From Culex pipiens pallens (taxonomy: Eukaryota > Arthropoda > Insecta > Diptera > Culicidae), in contig NC_068938.1 in assembly GCF_016801865.2 (NCBI RefSeq), positions 22,130,873-22,194,872 on the forward strand: a stretch of DNA of 64,000 nt. Reading direction: 5' to 3'. The translations under genes were made by a program, and so were the position numbers. The notes beneath the pieces were generated by a model. It saw only the letters and a list, made by a program, of their open reading frames with translations, ran no database searches and was not told the origin of the DNA. Below, one piece after another: positions 12,921-23,984 of the stretch. Numbering within the stretch: position 1 is the stretch's first letter; the number at the start of each line of letters is the position of its first letter.

Positions 12921-15900
12921 TGAGAATAAATTTTCTGATCGATTTGATGACTTCGACACAGTTATAGGTATAGTCACTCCCTTAAATTTGTCGCTAAATT
13001 TCCATTTAAAAAATCTTATTTCTGGACATGTTTTAGTTGACAAAAAATGTCATCTTTTGTGATATTGCACAAGTTGTTCAAAATTCATTTGGCAGCGCTG
13101 GAAAAAAGTCGAAAAAATTGGACTTTTTTTTAAGAAAAATACGAGTTCAATCCATTAACAATTTATTTTTGTTGATAATGTTTTTAAATATTATAATAAC
13201 CTTTTTGTATGGGCACAAAACACATTTCAGACCAGTTTTAAGCAGACTATGTCTTGTTTTAGAAGTAAGTTAGCATCGTACTTTTTTGGGAAAAGTTGTA
13301 GAGCACGCAGCAGCGTGAACCGTGATTTATCAAAAAATGAAAATACAAAATACAGTCGACTCTCTGGCTGTCGATATTTTCGATATCATTATTGTTCTGT
13401 AAATTAATTTTTCAGTCCCTTCTGTAATTAATACCTTTTGATCTCGACGGTCCCTTCAATATCGACACAGAGAGAGTTCCTTTAATATCGATAAAGAGAG
13501 AGTCCACTATACACGGTTTTTCAAATAAATTTCAATCGCTACCTTTGTTAGCTTTTCAAAAATACTGAATTGCCTTTCCTCGTAAAATATTTCCAAATTG
13601 CAAAAAATAACATTTTTCGAAATTTTTATTTAAAAAATGCCCTTTATCAAAAAATGTGTAGAGTCATTTTGAATTACAACATGATTTTGTACATTTGTTT
13701 TCATCGTATCTTCGAAATTTTCCACAAATCAGCGCTATTACTAGATTTTCAACATCCTAAACTCTGGCTCAAAATATGACATTTTTGGTAACATTTCACA
13801 AAATTTCAAAGCTAAAAAAAATCGTTATTTGGGATAAACCTACAGAAAAACTAATGATGTAAAATAGTTTATTTTGTCATAAAGAAAAGTTAAAAAAAAT
13901 AAAGAAAATCTTGGAAAAATCGATTAACTAGGTTTTTATATCAATGACCTATTTTACATCAGGTTTAAAACATTATTTTCAATACCCTCTAACATTTTGG
14001 CCATTTCCGTACCCAAAACATCCCACTATCCAACCACCTACTAATTAGCGCCGTGATCCCCATAAGGCAGGAATGGAATCACCTGAGGCGTCGTCGCTCA
14101 CAGCAAAGGAAGATGCTGGATTGGTGTGAACGACTAATATGTGGAATCTAAGCTCTTATTTCAACGGCGGAAACTGGCTCTGCTGTGTGAGGAGATGAAT
14201 TTAAATCTGTGTCTTTCGGAGTGTGAGTGCCTTCCATCATGTGACTAAGGCCACTCGGAGGCGGAGATTGGAGACTGGTATGATTCTGGGAAGTGATTTT
14301 AGTAGTACACGGTTTTGGTGTTAATCTTAAGGAGACACTAGTACTAGTTTTACTTTATGAGTTAAACCTTCATTTAAACATTGTTCTAACCAGATAATGC
14401 CATAAATTTTTGGTAGATTTGGCACGTGTGTTTCCTCAATCGCGGAACCACGCCGTGTGTGACACGTCGTAATTCGGCAGCACTTTATCGTTCCGGCCCG
14501 GTGAGGTCGGGGCTACATTCGGTATGTGAGTGTGTGTTTCAATGTCAAACAACAGAAACTCTGCCCAAAAAGCCATTGTCGGCAGAACAAGAATACCTTT
14601 TCATTTAAATATAGCTAGTGTGCGCGTGTCCTCTCTTATACATGTCACAGAAAAAAATCCAAATTTCAGCAAAATTACACGTAAAACATGTAAATTTACT
14701 TTCTATTCCAGGCATTTATTTTTTTTACAAAAAATCGATGTAATTTTAACATGATTTTTTTCAATGTGCACCACACACCTGACCTGCGACAGAATGGGCT
14801 TATAATGAGACCGAAAAACGTCACCAGAATTCGTCATCAAAGCCACTTGACTAAGGGTCTGTCGAGACTTGCTTAAAATGCAAACGTTTGTTCACACTTT
14901 GATGTGTTTGTGTGTGTTTAAGTTAGCCAGGCAGGTATTTGCCAGTGGGTTTATAAATGGAATAAATTGGAATCAATTTGCGCATTCTGACTGTACGACC
15001 GACACAACTGGAACTGGATTTATTATTCAGCACACAAGAATGTTGTTCAGCGGTGGGTACAGATCATCGTGACTTCAAAAACCAACGGTCGAGTGATGTT
15101 TAGGGTTTTCGATCGTGCGGTCGCACGCAGTTGATTAGGTGGGTAACCCGGTTACGAGACGAGACCACCTCATAATGGGTCGTGTCGGTCACTGCGCTGC
15201 ATTGTTTTCGGTGGCTGGACAGAAAAGCGTAATAAATAATAATAACAATAACTACAAGTCGTGGGTGCGTGAGTAACGGTAAACTGACTATCTTTTGGGT
15301 ATAATTACTCAAATATTTTGTTCATTGTATCCGGTTACCGGATACTTTTTTTTTTTTTTTTTTTACGAAGCCTCGATTATCTGAAGTTTCGATTATCCGA
15401 AGGTTTGTATGGGACTTCGGATAATCGAATCACGAACATTTTGTTTTTCGTTTTTTTTTATTTTCTTTTATTTTTGAAAATTCAGGCCTGAAAGGGTTAA
15501 ACATCAAATTCAAGTTCTGCTATCCAATTTTAGTCAAATTTGAATGATTGATTGCCTGTAAATTAAATAAATGCATTTTTTCAATATTACATATTATTAT
15601 TTTATTATCGTCATATTGGCCGCCATCTTGGACTTAAAAATTCATACTCATACTAAAGCTCAACAAAAATTCGAGATTCGATTATCCAAAGTTTCGATTA
15701 TCCGAAGTGAAATTTTGCCAAGGCCTTCGGATAATCAATTCTCAACTGTAATAAAAAAATGAACAAAACTTTTTTTCAATTTAGAATAATATTTTGCCAA
15801 ATGTATCTCATGATATAGGGTTACCAGAACTTCAAGATAAATAGCTCATCAGAAAGGACCTCATATCATTCAGCCTAATCTAACAAAATATTGATTGTAG

Positions 15901-18900
15901 TTCCAAAAATCATCAAAATTTACGTCATTTGGCCTTGACTTTATTAACTTACGATTACGGTATTTAAAAAGAACATAGATTTTAATAACTCATGAAAAAG
16001 ATCTTTGAAATAGCTATCCTTTGACGAAAAGAAATGTGATTCTCGAAAAATTTTAAATTTTGTGAAAATTGTTCTGATCTCGGTTCTGAATAATATTCAG
16101 CAACAACATTGTATAGGACAGCAAAGTTAATTGCCGAAATAAGTGTGAGGATCAATTTAGGGGTAGGCGTGGCTGAATGGTTACGCTGTTCGCTTTGTAA
16201 GCGGAAGGTTCTGGGTTCGATTCCCATCTGCTCCTATCGAGAAATTATGGAAAGAAGGAATTCTGAACACTCGAATATGAACGAAAAATTCATTAGCTCG
16301 CGGCGGGGTTCGATCCCCCGTCCTTTGGGTCAGCAGACAAAAATGCTAACCACCAGACCATCGAGGTTTAGTTGACTAGAAGGAATAAAAATGCTATAAG
16401 AATCCAAGAAACTTGATGGGAATCTGAGAACCATAGAACAGACAATGCAATATTGAATGCAAAGTTGAATTCAAGAACTTACTCGGCTGCATACTCGTTA
16501 GCTGAATATTGAACTTTCAACACGACCAGAATTCACCACAAAAAGCTTGGTGAACCGAATTGAAAGCTTCCAAGATGAATCCAAGAACATACGAAGAATT
16601 AAGGACTATAAATAGATTTGACCGGCCGCATCACTTACCACGGTGAATCCTGGCTTCACACCCGTCTTACTAACACCCTCAAACCTCACGTGATACTTTG
16701 TCGAAGACGCAGCCGATTTAGCGGTCTTCATCACTCAAGTATCGGACTAAAATTCCTATCCACTTCCCCCGTGTCTTACCACTGGTCGTGGCCGGCGCTG
16801 TGATTGGCTAGCATGATAGGGACATTTGAAAGTTGCGAAGTGGTGATGATTGGTTCCTACTCTTCATCTGTGGTCCACGGAGCAATTCTTGGAGGTCCTG
16901 GTCAATAACAGAGTAGCAACTACGGGTAGACACCAATGCTATGCTATGCTATGCTATGAAATAAGTGTGAGGATCAATTTATGGCTTGACTTCAACTAAA
17001 AAATCATACAACTTCAAGCAATTTATTTAAAATATTTCTAATTGTATAAGATGTCTTTCAAATCGTACAATAAATAAAAAAATATCCCAGGTATTTTTTT
17101 GGAGATATATTGTTTTTGCCTTTCTCACCTTACTGAGGAAAGGCTATAAAATCACTCGAAAAATGAACTTATCAATTTGATCTCGTAGACCCACCTTCAC
17201 GTATACATATCCACTCAGAATCATGTTCTGTGTGGATGTGTGTAGGTGGGTGGACAAAAAAATTGTCACTCGATTATCTCCGGACTGGATGAACGGATTT
17301 TTACCGTATTAGTCTCATTCGATCTGTCTTGGGGTCCCATAGGACTCTATTTAAAATCAGCAAGTTTAGTTAACTACTTCAAAAGTTATGATAAAAAAAC
17401 GATTTTGGCGTATGTCCGGAAGATTGTAAAATGTGTTTTTGCAAGAAAACCTATCATGTTATACATTTTCAGAAAGGTATTAAAAAGACCTTTCCAATGA
17501 GCCCAGAACATTGAAGATCTGACAACTATATCAAAAGTTATTAGCACTTAAGTGATATTTATACACTTTTTGGAGGCCGGATCTCAGATATTTCAATAAA
17601 AATGATTTCCGGGTCCATCATGCGACCCATCGTTAGTTAGATAATAATAATGAGCCTAAAACATCAAAGATCTGACAACCCTATCAAAAGTTATTAGCAC
17701 TTAAATGTTATTTATACACTTTTTGGGGGCCGGATTTCAGATATTGTGATAGAAATATTGTCTGAATCTTCCATGCGAACTATCGTTGAATAGGTTTTTT
17801 TTATCAGACCTTGCCGATGAGCCAGAAATATTGAAGGTCTGCGAACCCTATCAAAAGAAATGAGTAATAAAGTTGATTTGTTAAACATGTTAAGGGGGAA
17901 TGTTGCTATTTTTACTGAATGTATTGACTTTATGAATGAGAGGAAGGCACCAACCACCTAAAGGTGGATTAAGTAACGTTTTTTTTTTTATCAAAGTGTT
18001 AAAACAGTGAGGAAGACGAATCCAGAAATTTGATTTTTTATGACAAATAACTTTTTTAGTACAAGTCATACTTGTTTTAACTGTTGAACAAAATAGTAAA
18101 GCTTTTTATTTTTATTCTTGAAAATCTAACGTTTTTTGTACTTGAAACAACTCAATGTTTTCAAAATATTAGAGAAGGTTTTTAAAATATGTATGCATTC
18201 GGTGGGTACCTTTCAAACAATTCGCAGTAGTTATTTAATGATTTTTGTATTTTGTTACATGCTTTTCAGCCTAATAAATAACTTTGGTTGAAATTGTTTT
18301 CAAAAATTGATTTAAATTATACAATAAATTAACAACATTCCACAATCTGTTACCATTTTTTTATATTTAACCCTTTAACACCCATGGTAGCACCACCGCT
18401 TCATAAAATATTTACTTCAAACTGTTATTTTTCGAATACTTATCAAACGAACTGAACTAATACTTCTTGCACAATCCAAATCGAAATATTTAATCATACC
18501 AATTCAATATTAATAACTTTTTTTGTCAATTTTGTTTCGACGGAAAGGGAATTATAGTTTAAAAAAAAAAAAGATACAACACCAATAATTGTCTTGAAAG
18601 CTTACCTAAAATATTAAAATATCCCAATTTTAATGCTTCAGACATGCAACATTCAGATGATCTAACTAGTTCAGTAAATTGAAATGAATTAAATCATATT
18701 AAGTTCTTTCATTAATTATTATTTGTTTTCCTAACTTTTCAAAAAAATGTATCAAAAAGTTATGATAATTTACATTTTTAATTTATTTTATTGAAAGTTA
18801 TGTTTCCTTGAATTTCGGGAATTCCCGGGAAATTTGTTTATGGGGAAAATATTTTTTACGGTAAATGCAGGGGATCCTGGGAATTTTAATTTTAATTTAA

Positions 18901-21900
18901 TAATAGAGATTTCAAAAAAAGTGTCCACGTGGTTTATGGATGGTCCCTTATTATCAGGTTAAAAACAAAACTTCAATTCACTTAAGTACTGAAGTTTTCT
19001 TCAAACTCTTATGGGTTTAGAATGATACAACCAAGAAAAAAATGGTTCTAGGTAAGTTGTTCAAGAGTTCACTTTCACTTAGTAACATAGAAAGCCGAGG
19101 AAAAACAGACACAAATTCCAAAAAGAAAAAATCGCTGATTTAGGCCAACGAATGTTTGATGTCAAATATAAGCAAATTGGCTTGCCCATTATTCTTGCTA
19201 ATTTAAGTTATTCATCATAAATTTATGACACATGTATCCCGCATACGTTAATTAAAATATCTTTTTTAAAGTATGCTTTTACAGTCCAGACTCGATTATC
19301 CGAAGGCCTTGGCAAAATTTCACTTCGGATAATCGAATCACGAAAAAAAATATTTTTTTGTTGTCTTGTTTTTTATTCTTTAGCTAAAGTATGACCCTTA
19401 AACTACTCTAAAGTGTTTTAATTTTTTTAAATCCAATATGGCGGCCAAAATGGCGATGATGGAATATTGAAAATTACATTTTCGAATTTAATAGGCATTA
19501 AACATTCAAATCTGACTATAATGGGGTTGCAGAACTCGAATTTGATGTTTAGAGTAAGAAAATAAAAAAATAGGAAAACTATTTTTTTGTCCGTGATTCG
19601 ATTATCCGAAGTCACATACAAACCTTCTGATAATCGAAACCTCGGATAATCGATTCTGGACTGTATCTATGAAGTTACATTGCATTGGGCATAATTACTA
19701 TTTTAAAACACTTTTTTTCGTTGAAATAAGACAAATCTTCAGCCAATTTCAAACTAAAAGAGTATAAAATTAATAACCAAAAGCTCAAAGCACTTCAGAT
19801 CGGATTAACGTCTGTTGCTCTCTGCTAATCCAAAAGTGCCAACAAACTGTCCAGGCGTGGCGCAGACAAGCGCCAGCACAGAGCCGGTTGCGAGTTTCTT
19901 GGTGGTGTGACATGGGGCTGTTGGACTGGACACACCACCGGTGCAAACATGTTTAGCAGTCCGTCAGTGTGTCCGCTGCTCTGACCAGGGTTACCAGGTC
20001 TGAAGAGTAAAAAATCTGGCAAAAAATCTGGGAAAAATCTGGCTAGCCACTTTTCTTAAAGTAATAAGTAATTTTTTGTTCAAAAACTGTGTATTTTCAC
20101 TTTTTAAACATTACAGCTTCACAAAATAAACAAAATACGTCAATAAAACAATGTGAGGAAGAAATAGAAAATTATTTTTGTCTAATTGGCGCTCAAAAAA
20201 TCTGGCAATGCCAGATTTATCTGGCAACCTGGCACCCCTGGCTCTGACGCACAAATTGTTTGAGACCTTGTTTGCATACTAGAAGTATACAAGAGACTGC
20301 TGCTGCTGAAACACAAACAAGAGCGTTTTACAAATTCACAAACATTAAACAAAAGTTACCGGTTCTGATTGCGTGGGAGATTACCCAAACATTGAATTGT
20401 TGACTTTTTGAAACTTTTTCATAATCAACGGTCATCAAACTTTCCGGACCATCACTTTCCTATATTGAGGAGCGACAACTGACACCTCCCCAAAATCATC
20501 ATCGTGTGTGTGCCTGGTCATCGGTGACGACAATAATTCATTATCTGCCGAGGGAAGATATACGATATAGGACCGCCGAGAGAGAGATTATACCGTAAGG
20601 CTTACATCATCTCTGTTTTTCGCACACAACAAGAAAGTGTACTTTCGCGGCAGCTCCGCCTTTTTGCCGGTGGAAGTCGGCGGCGTCGTTTTTTGGTCCT
20701 CGCCGTCACTCTTATATTACTAAAAATAATCTTTTATTGATGAGCCAGCCAGCCACCTTATTCCGGTGCAGTAGTAGTAGCGTAAGATCATCAACGACAA
20801 CAGACTTTGGCAGCTCATAGAGAGGGAGAGCAATAGTTGTGGCGTGGCGGAAAAGTAATTTATGGAAAAGAAATATTTTGGTTGGTTCCCTTTTGAAGTT
20901 TTGGTCTCAACAAAAGTTGGTTTGTGCGATGGGAGGGAGCTTGAGGAAGAAAGAAGCAACATTTTATGTAGTTTTAAAAACATTGGTAATGCAATTTGGA
21001 ACAGGTATTTTGTTTATTATTCTCATTTTTTCAGGATAGCTTTCCAAAGGTCGCAAGTACTAATTGTAAATGATGCCGTTTTGATTGGTTTTCAATTCAA
21101 AATCTAATTTCCACAAAGCATGATATTTTTCATCTCCATGCATTTTTTTTCCAAACTAAAAAAACAGATTTTCTTATATTAATTGAGCTAGAATAATGTA
21201 AAATATTACTAGAAAAAAAAGGTTTTCGAGACGTTTAACTGAATTTAATAATGTAGAGCACCTTTCAAAGCAATATTTTTCAAGTTCAGTTTGAATATAG
21301 TGTGAAACGTGATTTTTAAAAATATTCAAATACAAAAAAGCAGATTTGTTCCATATAAAATTTGATTGCTTTGCCTATAGTGAGGACGGTATCTACCAAA
21401 ACTGCGAAAAACATTTTTTTAGAATTTTTACTCCAAAAACAGTAGACTTTATCAAAAAATGTGTTGTGTGATTTTTGGGGTTAGTACATTTTTTTACGAT
21501 TCCCGGGCAGCGAGAAATTTGTGAATTTTGGAAATTTCCGTGAAGTAAGTGAATAGAGATAAGTCATAAATTGGAAAATAAAATTGAGATTCTTAAAAAA
21601 AGTGTCTACGTGGTTTATGGATGGTCCCATAATATTATTGTTGATCTTAAAAATCAGAATATTTAAGACTTTATCTGGTTTTCGTGAAATTTTCACGACA
21701 TTTGTTGATTTGCTCTCCGTGGAAATCAAAAATTACAAAAAAAAATCTTTACATGTTTTTTTTTATAGATTTGGTTGCAACATATTTTTTTTTATTTTTG
21801 AACTCTTAAGAATACCTATGTCTTTAAAAATACGACAAAAATTTAAGTTTTATTAATCATTTTGTCTTGTTTAATATTTATGTATATTGATTAAGTTAAC

Positions 21901-23984
21901 TATTTTATTTCGTTTAATAAGCTTAAAAATTTCATAAGATAAATAAACATTTTTTTGCATGCTTTACATATTACACTCTCAGTAGAAAGAACGGAGAAAT
22001 TTTGAAAGAGGTCAAATTGATGAAAGAAAGTTATAGCTCATTGAAAAATAAAGTATAAAAAGTACTTTGTGTAAATTTAACACCAGATTTTCGATGTTAT
22101 TTTAATGTTATTTACGTTCCTTGAAATTTCCGTGAAATTTGGTGTTTTGAGATTTCCAAGAAAGTATTCACGTGGTTTATGGATGGTCCCTAAATGTTTT
22201 TCTTTTAACATTAAATTTTGAAGGTTAGAGTTTCTATATTTTCCAAAATCATGCTTCTTTAGGATATCTCAAACGATGGAATTTTCGGCGTTTAAAACGT
22301 ATAAAAAATTATTTGATGCAATTTTAGTTTGGAATTTTGTCAAAATATTGATAGCGACGCAAAATGTATATCTTTGAACGAAAAATCATGGCAATGATGG
22401 AAGTCTTCGAGTTAAGTGAAAATGAAAATGGCGAAATACATACGGATAATATAAAGCGAAGTTCAAGTCATTGGTACTCCCAGGACAAGACAGAGAGCAA
22501 GAGAGCATACCTCTTCCATTCGGAGAATAAAAGAGAACCATTCCCGAGAGTCTAGAGAGGCAAGTAAATTTAGAATAAACAACTGCTATGAAAAATTACA
22601 AAAATATAAATGTTTAAATTCCATGATTTGAATAAGTTTTTTTTTACTTTTTCATGCAGTTATGATCAAATTAAGATTTTTTTTAGTTTTTTATTCGTTA
22701 GTATTATTATAAGTTTTAGTCACTTCCATTTTGTACTAGTTTCATGAGATATTATAAAAATAACAAAACTTGATATGCAAAGGGTTAAATATCTTGATGA
22801 AAAATTTGATATCAGGCTCTCAGATCGAGCTAGGTCATCCAGTTAATAGAAAATTAAGCGTATAATCGATGGACGCAATAAATTTTTTTTAATACTTATG
22901 TTAGTTTGACATTCTACCGAAGTTCCGATCACCATTCCCTTGAATGCATTCAAAATGATCGCTTTCACAACGCAGCGACGCACGAGGAAGAAAGGGAGAG
23001 AAAGGGCATGTGGCTTCGGTTTTGTTCGTTTTAACTTCGTGTGCATTCACTGGTGGTCGCTTCGAAATCGTTGACGATGGATGATGAATGCTGACTGAAA
23101 GTATTTTTTTTGTGCAATCACAATCTCAGTGAACGTTCCCTTTTTAAGCCTTGATTTAGATATTTGGAAATCGTGTATTACTGAGAAAATATTAAATAAA
23201 AAGTTCCTCAATTTAAAATGTGATTATAAATATAAGAATTAATTAAGAAGAAATGAATATTGAGAAATTAAAAAAAAAAACAGTCAGATCTTTAGTCAAA
23301 TAATGTCTAAGGAAAAATTTCAGAAAATTAATAAAAACGATGGAACTCAGCAACACTTTTCATTGAGTTTTTTTTACGAATTTGCGATTCTAGCAAAGAT
23401 GCAACATTTCACACCCACTGATATTGCCCAAAAATAGATGATTCATTATCTGGCGCCACACGAAACAAGAAGAAAAAGGAAAAACAAAACGTACGTACTT
23501 CACAGCAATTCTTATCGAACAATAGCTGTCCCAGCAATTACCGCTGGCGCTGCTGCGACAAACACGGGAGAGGGTAACATCTTGACAATCTCCGAACCAG
23601 AAAAAAATATGAAAAATTGCGACAATTTTGTACTTTTGACTGAATACCACCCTTCCCACTCAGATGGTCACCTATTTTGGAGGCCACTTCTCCCAGAAAC
23701 AAAAAAAGATGCCACAACCGAAAATGAATCTCCCCCATTCGCAAGCAACAACCAACGAGGCTAGGCCCCGAAAAAAGAGCAAAATGATAACAGTACAAAA
23801 CTGTATAATTTTAAAGAGATGGTAATAGGTACTTATATCTATTCCGCCACGATCTCTCTGTCAGTCCGAGGAATCCGGAGGAAGGTGGGACGTATTTACC
23901 TAGATGGTCGACGGAAATCACGAACAAGCTCTTGGACATGACATTGTAGTGGCGGGACTTTTTCAGCTTCAGCTTGAACGGCAT
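1574..23984 (-). CDS. Pez: Pez (PTPN14/PTPN21-type FERM protein tyrosine phosphatase), 5' two coding exons
   Basis: Two coding exons join in phase. Exon 1 (23984 down to 23900, 85 nt) encodes 28 residues starting MPFKLKLKKSRHYNVMSKSL and ends with a donor GTAAAT. Exon 2 (4407 down to 1574) follows a TTTTCAG acceptor, splits an Asp codon (G|AT), encodes 944 residues and ends at a GTGAGT donor in phase 0. Residues about 20-300 form the FERM domain (ESTGQECLENV, QPEFFGLRY, YIWRLCALQHRFF). The linker has YRPAPDYETA near residue 483 and a PPPPY WW-binding motif at 591-595, as in PTPN14/21 and fly Pez. The 973 residues seen lack the roughly 280-residue PTP domain, so the catalytic exon(s) lie left of the window. 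Fly Pez is a Kibra-linked negative regulator of Yorkie in the gut (family knowledge). An ORF that reads past the donor into the intron, to a stop at 1550, is not the real C-terminus. Identity is very secure. Confidence 0.95.
5128..5286 (-). mobile_element. tRNA-derived SINE (tRNA-Val-like head), antisense
   Basis: On the minus strand from 5286 a tRNA-like head reads with an exact B box, GGTTCGAATCC, and an A-box-like TGGATCAATCGG. The anticodon arm has a 5-bp stem and a 7-base loop CTCACAA (anticodon CAC, valine-like). It is followed by a body (AGGCAGACGCAAAAATTCTA...) that recurs at 59009-59103. The head lacks convincing acceptor pairing and is fused to a non-tRNA body, so this is a SINE rather than a gene. 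Confidence 0.65.
5825..5947. repeat. Fragment of a second TA-flanked MITE family
   Basis: The right part shares the phrase CCCTTCAATATCGACACAGA and the end GAGAGAGTCCACTGTA with 13353-13509. It abuts the pogo-like MITE at 5950 directly, so one may have inserted at the end of the other. The left end is lost or diverged. Confidence 0.5.
5950..6334. mobile_element. pogo-like MITE, copy 2
   Basis: A 385-bp element with termini CAGTCCAGACTCGATTAT and an inverted CAAGTCTGGACTG, flanked by TA at 5948-5949 and 6335-6336. It belongs to the same family as 228-651, with the same internal phrases on both strands. Confidence 0.8.
6694..8498. repeat. 1.8-kb long inverted repeat (foldback element)
   Basis: Two arms of about 870-930 bp are reverse complements, with the axis near 7565. 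The outer ends read TTTGGCTCAAACTTTGTGGG on the left and the complement CCCACAAAGTTTGAGCCAAA on the right. The inner ends read GATTAGCATTTTAAAAGGG and its near complement. Mismatches and small indels are scattered along the arms. No coding potential is visible. It lies in the Pez intron, so read-through transcripts could form a long double-stranded hairpin. Diverged partial copies of an arm follow at about 8540-9470, with related text near 51420-51720. Confidence 0.8.
8540..9470. repeat. Decayed copies of the foldback family
   Basis: The segment begins with the phrase TAGGTACACGGAAAAAAAG found in the foldback arms and ends with GGCCCCACAAAGTTTGAGCC and CGAAATCGGCCGATTT, which also flank 8460-8520. 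It is an older, rearranged member of the same family. Bases 8802-8945 recur in inverted orientation at 29020-29165. Confidence 0.55.
12787..13180. repeat. Palindrome with (TA)30 core flank
   Basis: Arms at about 12787-12857 and 13108-13180 are reverse complements; both contain AACTCGTATTTTTCTTAAA or its complement, and TAAATTGTTAATGGATTG or its complement. A run of TA dinucleotides, 12859-12918, lies directly inside the left arm. The sequence would extrude a cruciform easily and is probably another diverged foldback copy expanded at its microsatellite. Confidence 0.65.
12859..12918. repeat. (TA)n microsatellite, about 30 units
   Basis: An uninterrupted run of TA dinucleotides, 60 bp. It is seen directly in the sequence. 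Confidence 0.95.
13353..13509. mobile_element. Small MITE with CAGT...GACTCTCT ends
   Basis: About 157 bp, starting CAGTCGACTCTCTGGCTG after TA and ending in the inverted phrase GAGAGAGTCCACT before ATA. TCGATATT and AATATCGA phrases lie on both sides. A related fragment is at 5825-5947. The ends and TA flank suggest another Tc1/mariner-type non-autonomous family. The right boundary is uncertain by a few bases. Confidence 0.5.
15365..15748. mobile_element. pogo-like MITE, copy 3 (degraded left end)
   Basis: This carries the family phrases CGATTATCCGAAGG and TTCGGATAATCGAATCACGA and the right end TCTCAACTG followed by TA. The left terminus is replaced by a T16 run and has lost the CAGTCC start. 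Confidence 0.65.
16160..16957 (+). mobile_element. Composite tRNA-headed retroposon (SINE-like), 798 bp, with 24-bp TSD
   Basis: A perfect 24-bp direct repeat (16136-16159 and 16958-16981) brackets the element. The 5' end is a tRNA-like head, 16160-16235, with A box TGGCTGAATGG, exact B box GGTTCGATTCC, a 7-bp acceptor stem with two wobble pairs, a 5-bp anticodon stem and loop TTTGTAA (anticodon TGT, threonine-like). A second tRNA-like block lies just after it in the opposite orientation, about 16306-16372, with ATGGTCTGGTGGTTAGCAT and GGATCGAACCC on the minus strand. A non-tRNA body of about 560 bp follows and the 3' end is a (CTATG)4 tail. The long TSD and microsatellite tail indicate LINE-driven retroposition. 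Confidence 0.8.
17118..17979 (+). repeat. Dispersed repeat starting with CTCACCTTACTGAGGAAAGG
   Basis: An 860-bp unit runs from the phrase CCTTTCTCACCTTACTGAGG to AAAGGTGGATTAAGTAACG. Inside, a block around 17500-17575 (CCAATGAGCCCAGAACATTG, AAAAGTTATTAGCACTTAA) is repeated at about 17645-17725 and more weakly at 17815-17855, so it has internal tandem structure. The outer ends AGGAAAGGC and GAGGAAGGC are similar. I take it as a mosquito interspersed repeat from memory of this phrase; the class is unknown. Confidence 0.5.
18921..18952. repeat. Harbinger-like terminal fragment
   Basis: The phrase GTGTCCACGTGGTTTATGGA followed by TGGTCCC and TTA is the same terminus that bounds the complete 81-bp element at 59200-59280. 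Solo copies of this end also occur at about 9545-9573, 21600-21627, 22168-22193 and 44518-44538. Confidence 0.6.
19282..19663. mobile_element. pogo-like MITE, copy 4
   Basis: A 382-bp element with termini CAGTCCAGACTCGATTAT and inverted GATTCTGGACTG, flanked by TA at 19280-19281 and 19664-19665. It is the same family as 228-651. Confidence 0.8.
19986..20240. mobile_element. hAT-type MITE, 255 bp, 8-bp TSD
   Basis: Starts CAGGGTTACCAGGTCTG and ends AACCTGGCACCCCTG, imperfect inverted repeats. It is flanked by a perfect 8-bp duplication GCTCTGAC (19978-19985 and 20241-20248). CAGGG-type ends with 8-bp duplications are diagnostic of hAT elements. Inside it has AAAAAATCTGGCA on both sides and no reading frame. 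Confidence 0.85.

Larger units (their letters stand above)
4408..23899 (-). other. 19.5-kb first intron of Pez, filled with repeats
   Basis: Bounded by a GTAAAT donor at 23899 and a TTTTCAG acceptor at 4408 on the minus strand, with matching phase 1. Almost everything recognisable inside is mobile or simple-repeat DNA, listed separately. About 9800-11150, 13980-15330 and 20250-21100 look more like single-copy DNA: less AT-rich, with CT- and GT-rich stretches, but with no conserved reading frame that I can recognise. They could hold enhancers or alternative first exons; nothing in the sequence proves this. Confidence 0.8.

Noticed and set aside
16160..16235. Functional tRNA-Thr(TGT) gene
   Set aside because: The cloverleaf has two wobble pairs in the acceptor stem, an outer T-stem mismatch and little similarity to insect tRNA-Thr, and it starts exactly at the TSD of a longer element, so it is the head of a retroposon.
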